From NCBI RefSeq assembly GCF_019904135.1, contig NZ_JAIOGQ010000020.1, positions 1 to 64,000 on the forward strand: 64,000 nucleotides of DNA, written 5' to 3'. Below the pieces are notes generated by a model, which saw only the letters and a list, made by a program, of their open reading frames with translations, made no database searches and was not told the DNA's origin. A program made the translations under genes and the position numbers. Of this stretch, positions 17,301 through 25,400 are shown piece by piece; the first letter of the stretch is position 1; the number at the start of each line of letters is the position of its first letter. The stretch is from Paenibacillus caui. Its GTDB lineage: Bacteria > Bacillota > Bacilli > Paenibacillales > Paenibacillaceae.

Positions 17301-18862
17301 GCGACCAACATCTCAAGAGAATGCCCGAGATGGACGCCAACCAGGCTGTTGCGAGTTACGCCTTGTCTACGCAGATGATGCGCGAGACGATTCGCCTTCG
17401 CATTGAGTTCCGCGTAGGTCAGCGAATGATCATCAAAGGAAACCGCCTTTTTGTTTGGCGTTCGGGCTGCTTGCTCTTCGATGAGTTTGTGCACGGGACG
17501 TTTCGGATAATCAGCTTCCGTAGCATTGCGTTCATGTATTTCCCGAGAGTACTCCGCATCCGGGAGAAGTGACAAACTGCCAATTCGAGCGTCGCCATTC
17601 TGCGTGACCACTTCAATCAAATGACAAAGGCGATTATAGAGCACCTCGATGTCCTCTTCGGCATACTCGTCCGTTTTGTAGTCAAACTGCAATTCCAATT
17701 CCCCAAGCCATTCCTTGATCACGACTTGCATCGGATAGTACTGGTTTCCGCTGTAGTACTCATCATGCATGAGTTCCCCTTCCGAAAACTCATGATCCAT
17801 AAGCGTGTTGTAGTAGTTAACCGAAAGCTGAAACAGCCCATCAGAGCCCTGCTTCGACAACTCCAAGTCTTGAACAAGCAGATCATAAGGATAGCGTTGG
17901 TGAAAATAGGAACGAGTTAGTTCAGCCCCCACTCGCTTCATCAAGGCCCCAAGGCTCTCTTCTGGATCGACTTGTATTCGGATCGGCATGGTACTCGTAA
18001 ACATGCCAAAGATATTCTTTTCTCTGACTCCGGATCGATTCACGACCGGCGTTCCGATGATCAGATCATCCTGTTGTGTGCTCTTATGCAGATGGAGGAA
18101 CAGCAGGGAGACAAAAAACGTATTCAGCGAAAATTTGTGCTCTTCTGTCCAGTTCCGTACCCGTTCAGCCATCTCCCGGCTCAGATGAAATCGTTGTCGG
18201 CGCCCCGTGGCAAAGGACGAATTTTTTTGCAAAGAAGCTTCCGGGAGGTCTGTAAATATTTCGCGCCAGAACAGGCGGTCTTTCTCGAAACGATTGGATT
18301 GCAAATACTGCTGTTCTTTGGCGACGTAGTCGAGATAGCTAGGCTTCTCTTCTACACCGACTGTTTCACCGGCAGAAAGTCGACTGTAGACGTTCGCGAT
18401 CTGTTCGCTAAGCAAACGTATCGACCAACCGTCAGCAATCAGATGATGAAACTTCAAATAATAAGCGTGTTCCCCATCGCGAACGGTTACCAGCGCGAAA
18501 TCGAACAACGGATGTTCATAGAGCGGGAACGGCTTTTGAAACTCCTCCTGCACCCAAGCATCTGCCGCGATGCGCGGGTCGGATGCATCAGAAAAATCGA
18601 AGCGTTGCAACGAATTTCTTGCATAAGGTTGCACGTACTGCTGTGCTTCGTTCCCCTCTTGACGGAGCTGGAGTCTCATTCCTTCATGGTTCTCAATGAA
18701 GCGTTGAATGGCCTCCTCCAGCAAGTCCAGATTGACGTTTCCGTAGATGCGAATCAGTCCGCCGATAATGTTCAGGGAAGTGTTCGGGTACAGGTTCTCG
18801 ATGTACCAAATGCGCTTCTGGGCATGAGTCAGCGGGTAATAGGTCTGTGTGGCGCATACCAT
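14387..18862 (-). CDS. NRPS-C: starter C - A(Asn) - PCP - E, probable N-acyl-D-Asn initiation module
   Basis: This 1491-residue NRPS has a condensation domain (about 7-440, HHLIADG near 142), adenylation domain (about 460-960, YTSGSTGLPKG), carrier (FYQLGGDSVKAI, Ser near 990) and an epimerization domain (about 1040-1480, HHLVVDAVSW). The C domain opens YPLTHAQKRIWYIENLYPNT, very like the lipoinitiating starter C of surfactin synthetase SrfAA, so it probably acylates its amino acid. An eye-aligned ten-residue pocket code, DLTKIGEVGK, is one change from the Asn code DLTKLGEVGK. Starter C-A(Asn)-PCP-E is the prodrug-initiating module of colibactin (ClbN), xenocoumacin and zwittermicin. It lies late in the operon although it probably acts first. 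It has no thioesterase and ends DELDNLFD. Confidence 0.9.
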   Translation of the reverse strand: MVCATQTYYPLTHAQKRIWYIENLYPNTSLNIIGGLIRIYGNVNLDLLEEAIQRFIENHEGMRLQLRQEGNEAQQYVQPYARNSLQRFDFSDASDPRIAADAWVQEEFQKPFPLYEHPLFDFALVTVRDGEHAYYLKFHHLIADGWSIRLLSEQIANVYSRLSAGETVGVEEKPSYLDYVAKEQQYLQSNRFEKDRLFWREIFTDLPEASLQKNSSFATGRRQRFHLSREMAERVRNWTEEHKFSLNTFFVSLLFLHLHKSTQQDDLIIGTPVVNRSGVREKNIFGMFTSTMPIRIQVDPEESLGALMKRVGAELTRSYFHQRYPYDLLVQDLELSKQGSDGLFQLSVNYYNTLMDHEFSEGELMHDEYYSGNQYYPMQVVIKEWLGELELQFDYKTDEYAEEDIEVLYNRLCHLIEVVTQNGDARIGSLSLLPDAEYSREIHERNATEADYPKRPVHKLIEEQAARTPNKKAVSFDDHSLTYAELNAKANRLAHHLRRQGVTRNSLVGVHLGHSLEMLVALLGILKAGGTYVPIDPSYPANRIQHILDDSGVHVVLTDRSFSSGVSYTGQLLELSVPLAEGTTNPKLVNELSDAVYVIYTSGSTGLPKGAVIEHRGLVNYVWWAQATYLPDEDDAIALYSSLSFDLTVTSIFPPLVAGREVVIYAENDGDFILDRILQERRVTVVKATPAHLALLRWRDSLKGSVRRWIIGGEDLKTEVAREIVENSGGNVTVFNEYGPTETVVGCMIHRYDPTLDTGASVPIGLPISNTQIYLLDSDGQPVPTGTAGELYISGDGVARGYLNRPELTAERFLPNPFLPERRFYKTGDLAIRTKSGQITYLGRLDYQVKIRGYRIELGEIEHRLLRHRSVSDAVVLDYIDANGTKHLVAYLVAGEEAVSAFGFRQHLTEVLPGYMVPTYFVLLEHLPLTANGKIDRSALPDPIETAINDELSALLDETVEAVVVQVIRDVLGIESVTATDNFYQLGGDSVKAIQVVNKLRQANVQIQTKDVLAYPVIRELAIVATNSSHALYPQTPASGTLTPTPIMSWFFSQEFANPHHWNQSVLLELKCHLAPEKLRRAIKQLIQHHDSLRLFYDEVKQALTYLEREMPDELLLETHDLSDLRSQELYDKLREVAQACKASIRLTEGPLLRAALLDLGSQGQRLLLTAHHLVVDAVSWQILLEDLATMLDGHNRLPMKTHSMQQWAEALMTYSETAAREEEEMWIAKEGAEADEFDFSPEMDGGNSLADCETISRTFTPEETEALQVRAHEGLQTQAQDLLVAALVRAIHTHSNRDLVRLELEGHGRDSVVEGLDVARTVGWFTTMFPVAIPVHPSDWEQQIRTVKTELRSVPQKGAGYGALVYMAKRLPARLQRGVRFNYLGEIDNQLRGLPFTFASEEHGADICPTNHATALLDLLAFVQDKSLTIAVMYSRQRFHQATIDSFMDCFADQLREVIRFCCGQEGATFDASDFDTISLSDDELDNLFD

Positions 18863-18889
18863 AAGGGCAAGCCTCTCCCTTCGTTATCG

Positions 18890-20635
18890 TTACATCAAAG
18901 ATTCATTGAACTGCATGTTGTGTAAACGGTAGTAGACACCTGCTTGCTTCAGCAATTCTTGATGGGTGCCTTTTTCCACGATCTTGCCCTTCTCGACGAC
19001 AAAGATGACGTCGGCGTGTTCAATCGTCTTTAGACGGTGAGCAATGGCGACGGTGGTGCGTCCCTTCATCAGGGTCTGGAGTGCTTCTTGGACGAGTTGT
19101 TCCGAAGCGGTATCAAGCGCTGAGGTCGCCTCGTCAAGCAACAAGATCGGTGCGTCGCGCAAAATGGCGCGGGCGATGGCGATACGCTGACGTTGTCCAC
19201 CTGAGAGACGAATCCCTCGCTCTCCGACGCGCGTTGCGTAGCCCTCAGACATGTCCGAGATAAATTCATGAGCATTCGCAAGTTTCGCCGCACGAACAAT
19301 GTCGTGATGGGTGGCACCTGGACGCCCGTGGGCAATATTTTCTTCGATCGTGCCTTCAAACAGGAATGCCTCCTGCTGTACGTACGCGATCTGGTCGCGC
19401 AACTCTTCCAACGTATACGCAGAGAGTGGGCGTCCGTTGATCGACAGGTTTCCGCCTGTTGGTTCATAGAACCCCAGCAACAGCTTGATCACCGTCGATT
19501 TACCGCTACCGGATGGACCGACGAGCGCCGCCATTTGACCTGGGCGGATGTCGAACGTGAGCCCTTGCAATACTTTTTTACGACCGTCGTATGAGAAATC
19601 GAGTCCTCGCAACACAATCGTTTCGTCTCCGTCACCAGTGCCAGGAACGTTGTAGCGTTCTGGTTCTGATTCTGCATCGAGGATGTCGTAGATACGCTTC
19701 GAACCAGCCAGCGAGCCTTGCAGGTTGGTGAAGAAGTTACCGAAGTTCAAGAAGAGGAACGCAACGCCGTTTTGCAACGTGACGATACCCATAACCGTAC
19801 CGAAGTCAATCTGTCCACTCGCAGCCATGAACGACCCGACGACGAAGACACCGATCAAGCTGAAGATACTGAGCAGGTAGTTGATACCCTTGAGTTGACT
19901 GTCCAATCGAATCTTCTCAATGTTATGGGCTACGATTGCTTCGTTCTTTTGCCCAAAGCGCTCCAGCACAAAACCAGAGATCTTGAACACTTTCAGCAGA
20001 CGGAATCCACCTACCATGTCTACCCATTGCACAGTCATATCAGACATCGATGCTTGCACTTTGTCGCCGATTTCACGAAGTGGTCCTGCGTATTTCGTGG
20101 TGACATACGCCGAAGCAATACCCAGTACAACCATCAGCATCGAGAGTCTCCAGTCGAGTACGAACATCGCGATTGTCGAACCCGTCCCGTAGAAGAACGC
20201 TTCAACGAGCAGATACAGGTAGTAACGATAAGCCTGTTCTACGCTGTTTACGTCGTTAGTAATGGTGGAGATGAGGTCTCCGCTGTGACGCTTCTCCAAA
20301 TACGAAACTGGGAGTTCTTGAATTTTCTTAAACAGACGAAGTTTCAGATGAGTCAGAGCACGATGAACGGCCAAGTCAAACAGGTACATGGCGATCGGAC
20401 TGGTGATACAAGCGAGCACCAAGACGACACTGGTGAGTACAATGGCCGAGGTGAGCAATTCTTTGTCACCGCTAATTGCACCATTCAATAATCGTTCATT
20501 GATGAAGGCCAAGAGAATCATGTGTGCTGAGTAGATGCCAGCAATCAGAAACAGAGTGATCAAATAGATCCAGAGTTGGCGTTGCATCAGCGACATCATA
20601 CGGAAGAACTCTGGGAAGTTCCAGTTTTTAAACAT
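18890..20635 (-). CDS. ABC exporter half-transporter (second of a pair)
   Basis: This 581-residue protein is a membrane domain of six helices (about 15-310; VSYLEKRHSGDLISTITNDV is the usual coupling region) fused to an ATPase with GPSGSGKST (about 372-380), signature LSGGQRQR, and LLLDEATSALD. It is the MsbA/LmrA type and would pump product or a resistance substrate across the cytoplasmic membrane, probably as a heterodimer with the gene before it. The two overlap by 8 bases, and GAGGAGGA lies 8 bases before the ATG. Both ATPase sites look complete. Confidence 0.9.
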   Translation of the reverse strand: MFKNWNFPEFFRMMSLMQRQLWIYLITLFLIAGIYSAHMILLAFINERLLNGAISGDKELLTSAIVLTSVVLVLACITSPIAMYLFDLAVHRALTHLKLRLFKKIQELPVSYLEKRHSGDLISTITNDVNSVEQAYRYYLYLLVEAFFYGTGSTIAMFVLDWRLSMLMVVLGIASAYVTTKYAGPLREIGDKVQASMSDMTVQWVDMVGGFRLLKVFKISGFVLERFGQKNEAIVAHNIEKIRLDSQLKGINYLLSIFSLIGVFVVGSFMAASGQIDFGTVMGIVTLQNGVAFLFLNFGNFFTNLQGSLAGSKRIYDILDAESEPERYNVPGTGDGDETIVLRGLDFSYDGRKKVLQGLTFDIRPGQMAALVGPSGSGKSTVIKLLLGFYEPTGGNLSINGRPLSAYTLEELRDQIAYVQQEAFLFEGTIEENIAHGRPGATHHDIVRAAKLANAHEFISDMSEGYATRVGERGIRLSGGQRQRIAIARAILRDAPILLLDEATSALDTASEQLVQEALQTLMKGRTTVAIAHRLKTIEHADVIFVVEKGKIVEKGTHQELLKQAGVYYRLHNMQFNESLM

Positions 20636-22403
20636 GCTTCAAATCCTCCTCATTCGCCAGATTATCGTTGGATTGTCTCATGTAGTACTGGCGGTAGAGT
20701 CCGTCTTGCTCTATCAATTCTTGATGTGTACCACGTTCAGCGATTCGCCCTTGATCAAGCATGAGAATCTCGTCTGCCATCTTAATTGTGGAGAGGCGGT
20801 GGGCGATGACCAGCGTCGCATGATCCTTCGAAAATACCTCAAGCGCTTGCTGGACTTGGGCTTCGGACTCGGTATCAAGTGAGGAAGTCGCTTCGTCGAG
20901 CAGAAGAATGCCAGCTTTTTTCAAAGCAGCCCGCGCAATGGAGATACGCTGTTTCTGACCACCCGAGAGCACCGTACCACGCTCGCCGACTTGAGTTTGA
21001 AACCCTTCTGGGAGATCCTGAATAAAGGAGTAGGCTCCTGCGATTTTCGAAGCCTCCACAATTTGATTAAAGTCCGCATCTGGGTTACCCAAACGGATGT
21101 TGTCCTCAATCGTGTCTGGGAACAAGAACGTGTCTTGTGAAACGACAGCAAACTGATCACGCAAGGCTTTCAAATTCCAATCTTTTAAGTCGTGACCATG
21201 AACGCGTATCGCGCCCTTTTGCGGCTCATGGAAACTGAGCAACAAGTTCAAGATGGTGGATTTACCACTGCCGGACGAACCGACGAGGGCTACTGTTTTG
21301 CCTTTGGTCAATGTGAAAGAGACGCCAGAGATGATGTTCTTGTCCTTTTCATAGCCGAACGTAACATCCTCAACCAGCACCAGATCTTTTTCTACTGGGG
21401 TAAATGCACGACCATCCGTACGCTCAGTCGGTGCTTCCAGCATGTCGGTGATCCGTCCAACAGCACCGGCGACCGAACGAGCGTTGGCTACCAGGTCAGG
21501 AATCTGAACGGTTTGAATGACAAGCATACGCAACATTTGCAAGAAGGCTACCAATGCCCCGGCTCCTAACAAGCCATTAACAGCCAGATAACCGCCGTAG
21601 ATGGTACAAAGCACAACTGGCAATTCATACATCATAACGACCGACGGACGCATCAGTGATTCTTGCTTGGCAATCTTGAAGCCATTGCGCATCGCTTTGT
21701 AATAGAATCCTTCCACTTTTGCATACATCGGTTTTTGCAAATTAAATGCCTTGGTGATGGTATTGCCCGCAACAGCTTCTTGCGCGACAGAATTCGCTTC
21801 TGCAAGCGCCCCGTAGTAGTTCGAAGACTGCTCGTGAATCGGCTTCGAGATCAGGCTGGCGATATACATCATGATTGGTGTTGCCGCAAAGCTCACCAAG
21901 GTCAATTTCCAATTCAAGCTTCCCAAATAGATGAGGGCGGACACAACGATGATCGGCGCATAAATCAGGTTGGTAAAGCGTTGGGAGATAAACGATTGAA
22001 TGGCGCTCGCGTCATTGGTTACACGCGAGACGAGGTCACCTGAGCGTTCGCTTTCGACATCAGACACCGGAAGTTCGCTCAATCGTGCGGCGAGGGCGTT
22101 ACGCATACCCCCCACTGCTTTTGTCCCAAATCGACCGGTCGCATACGTGAGCAAATAATTGGCACCAAAACCCGCCAATACCATGATCACAACGAGAACG
22201 ACGATTATGGCGAGTCGTTGTGTTTCACTTGCCAGAGCATTGTCAATCATTTGCTTGATCAGGTAGACGCCAGCGAGGTCACATATCGCAGCGATAACGG
22301 AGGCGGTCAAGGCCGTGATCACCCACCCCTTATAGGGGCGGATGAACCGATATATGCCACTGATCGTTTTTCGTAATGTAGAACTTTTACTGTTTTGAGT
22401 CAT
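20628..22403 (-). CDS. ABC exporter half-transporter (first of a pair)
   Basis: This 591-residue protein has six membrane helices (about 25-310) and an ATPase domain with GSSGSGKST (about 384-392), signature LSGGQKQR, and LLLDEATSSLD. It is of the same family as its partner but distinct in sequence, which suits a heterodimeric exporter. Unlike ZmaM of the zwittermicin cluster it carries no fused peptidase domain. It sits between PKS3 and NRPS-C, with a gap of only 31 bases after PKS3, and is probably the export pump for the metabolite. Confidence 0.9.
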   Translation of the reverse strand: MTQNSKSSTLRKTISGIYRFIRPYKGWVITALTASVIAAICDLAGVYLIKQMIDNALASETQRLAIIVVLVVIMVLAGFGANYLLTYATGRFGTKAVGGMRNALAARLSELPVSDVESERSGDLVSRVTNDASAIQSFISQRFTNLIYAPIIVVSALIYLGSLNWKLTLVSFAATPIMMYIASLISKPIHEQSSNYYGALAEANSVAQEAVAGNTITKAFNLQKPMYAKVEGFYYKAMRNGFKIAKQESLMRPSVVMMYELPVVLCTIYGGYLAVNGLLGAGALVAFLQMLRMLVIQTVQIPDLVANARSVAGAVGRITDMLEAPTERTDGRAFTPVEKDLVLVEDVTFGYEKDKNIISGVSFTLTKGKTVALVGSSGSGKSTILNLLLSFHEPQKGAIRVHGHDLKDWNLKALRDQFAVVSQDTFLFPDTIEDNIRLGNPDADFNQIVEASKIAGAYSFIQDLPEGFQTQVGERGTVLSGGQKQRISIARAALKKAGILLLDEATSSLDTESEAQVQQALEVFSKDHATLVIAHRLSTIKMADEILMLDQGRIAERGTHQELIEQDGLYRQYYMRQSNDNLANEEDLKHV

Positions 22404-22434
22404 GAACCCGCACTGACTCCTTTCAAAATAGGTG

Positions 22435-25400
22435 TTAGACGATCATGCTGACTAGGAAGTGCCGCATCCGTTCAAGCAAGCTTTGAATCTGTTGCTCTTG
22501 GTATCTTGCTTCGTCGTACGTGAGTGTCAGGATAAAACACTCACCTGGCTGAGCATACATTCGCAATGGGACGTTCAATTGACCAACGGACAGCAGATCA
22601 GCAAAGGTGAGATCTCCGCCCGATAACTCCTGCGAGATGTCCAATGGATAGTTCAGATAGACAAGCATTCGCTCATAGACCGCTTGTTGCAGCACGTTGT
22701 AAGGCACCCCTGTCCATTTGGCGATCTGGTGTGGACTGACATGCTCGTATTTCATCATCTCAACCAGTTGTTCTTGCAGGCGTTTGAACTGTTGCGTCGG
22801 GTCGCCTCCGCCTCCGAGTTGGATACGCACAGGCAAGGAATTCGTGAACAATCCGACCATCGCGTCGAGTCCTTCGAGATTGGCCGTACGTCCTGAGGTA
22901 ATCAGACTGATCAGCACATCGTCAGAGCCGGACTGCTCGGCTTGGCAGAGCGCCCAAGCTCCGATGGAGACTGTGCTAAGGGTCAGACCAAGTTCCTTCG
23001 CTCGAAGGTTCAGCTGATGCGTCTCCTCTTCTGTAAGCAAGAGTTCACGCTTTGCCGGAATGACGGTTTGGTGTGTCTGCTGCTCCGCGGTAGCAAGTTC
23101 CTCGGGAGCCGGTGTGTATCCACTGAAAGACCGTTTCCAATAGTCGCTCGCGAGCTCCGAATCTTGTTCATGAAGCCAACGGATGTATGAGGAGAAAGGT
23201 GGTGCGGGAGGTAAGTAGAGATATTCCTCTCTACTATCAGCCTTCACCTTTAATTGATAATAGTTAAGCACTTCTTTAATGACTAAAGAAATAGCCCATC
23301 CGTCAAAAAGTGAGTTTTGGAAACTCCAGACGAAGCGATAAGCACTGTTATCGACCTTTATCAGATGAATTCGCATGAGTGGGAAATTACTCACTTTAAA
23401 TCCTCTCTTACATTCCGAGTCCACAAACTCCTCATAGGCCGAGGCGTGTTCTTCTGTCGTGCGATCCGTCCAATCATGTTCTGTCCACGGCAGTTCCGCG
23501 TGTCTATACACCAACTGAACAGGGTACTCAAGACGACGCCAACGGAACGTGGTACGCAAAATGGAATGACGGTTCATTACCCATTGCCATGCCTCACGGA
23601 ACTGGTCGATGCGCAGTGCTCCATCTATTCGGCATGCGAACACGCCCGTGTCCAAACCAGTGCCTGCAGAGAACAGGTTGTGCGTCAAGATCACTTGTTG
23701 CATCGGAGTCAGCGGATAAATTCCTCGAATGTTGGTATCTCCGCTAACCAGACGTTCAATCGTGCTTTCTTCAAATGTGAGCAGCGATGTGTCGAGCGCG
23801 TTTTCCGCGCAATCAGATTCCATGGTTGTTTCAATCGCATGCTCCTGTTGCTGATAGTCTCTCGATTCCTTGATGCGCTCCGAGACACCAGCCAGAGATG
23901 AAGATTCAAAGAAACCTGCAATCGGGAGTCGCACATCGAACTCTTTTTGAATTTTCGAGATCACAATGATCGCCTTCAGCGAATCGCCGCCAAGCTCCAG
24001 AAAATCATCCAATCGTCCGATCTGATCCAAGCCGAAGAATTGCTGCCAAAGGTGAGACAATCGTTGCTCAACCTCATCAGTCGGTGCCACATACTCTGTG
24101 CTCAAGTCTGGGCGGACGTGCACATCTGCTGCAATCGTCACACCTTCTTGCAAGATATTGTCCGAGAGTTCTCCCTTAGGCACTTGAAGCTGTGGCCTTT
24201 CAATGGTGACAGCGATCTGAGCGACCGTGGTTTCAAGCAACTTCGTGAACGCCTCCTGACCTTCTACGCGGGTAATGCCGCCCTCGAGTTCTTCTCCCGT
24301 CAATTGGTGATGCAATTCTTCGACGTTTCGTGCAATCCCGACGTTACGCCAGCGATCCCAGTTTACGGAGAGTGTTACGCTATTCTCACGAGCGGTCTTG
24401 TAATGCGCAAAGGCGTCGAGGAAAGCGTTGGCACCACTGTAGGCTACTTGTCCAAATCCACCTTGGACAGAGGCCATCGAGGAGCAGAGCAGGAAAAAGT
24501 CCAGTTCCACTCCACGTAACACTTCATCCAGCAATAGGGTGCCTCGGATTTTCGGAGCGAGGATATTGTCGGTATTTTCAACGGTCCTCCGTTGGATCAT
24601 CGCACCATCAGCAAGACCGGCAGCGTGAATGATACCATGCAGGTTCGTGAAGCGGGATCGGACTTGCTCGATCGCAGTTTGGAGTTGTGCTCTGTCCGTT
24701 AGATCGGCTTGCAGAACGAGCACCTCACTCCCCTTCGCCTCCAATTGTCGCAGGGATTCTTGTTTTTCAACGCTTGGAGCCGTACGCCCGATCAAGACGA
24801 GTTTGACAGGAGAAGCGCTCGCCAGTTCCTCTGCGAAAGCTAAGCCCATGTCACCCAATCCACCGGTGATCAGGTAGACACCGTTTTCTCGCACCGGCGG
24901 CAAAGACGTTGTGCCTTTTTCCACGTGTACCTCTTCAAAAGTCTGTACCAGACGGTGTCCCCCGCGATAGGCAACGATTGGGTCCGTGCCTTCAGACCTC
25001 ACTTCATCGAGAAGTTGACGAATCTGCTTCGCCTCCTGCCCTTGGCTTTCAGGCACACGGAGATCGATGGATGTACAAGTTATATTCGGGTATTCAAATG
25101 GAATTACCTTGACGGGACCCAGCAAAGCTGCTTTTTCTGGATCGCAGAGATCATCGCCTTGCACGTCTTGCATGAAGCTGCTGATCACCGACAGAGTGAT
25201 CGGCGTTTCCACGCGATGCTTGCCTAGCGCTTGTGTCAAGTAGAGCAAACTGTAGAAGCCACGTGCCAGCAGACCTTCCATTCGGCTGACACTCGGTTCT
25301 ACCTCAACCGATCGATCATAGTTCCAGAGATGCACAATGCGGTTCGGGAGCAGACCGTCTGCTTGCAAGTCCGCGACCAACTGCTCATACTGGTCACTTT

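Noticed and set aside
14387..18862. NRPS-C as the chain-terminating module releasing a C-terminal D-Asn through a SurE-type thioesterase
   Set aside because: Its C domain closely resembles the lipoinitiating starter C of surfactin synthetase and the following step has a D-donor C domain, so initiation fits better. Kept as an alternative in the S12 finding.
18890..22403. The ABC exporters as a ZmaM-like transporter-peptidase fusion
   Set aside because: Neither protein contains SxxK or any extra domain; both are plain half-transporters of normal length.
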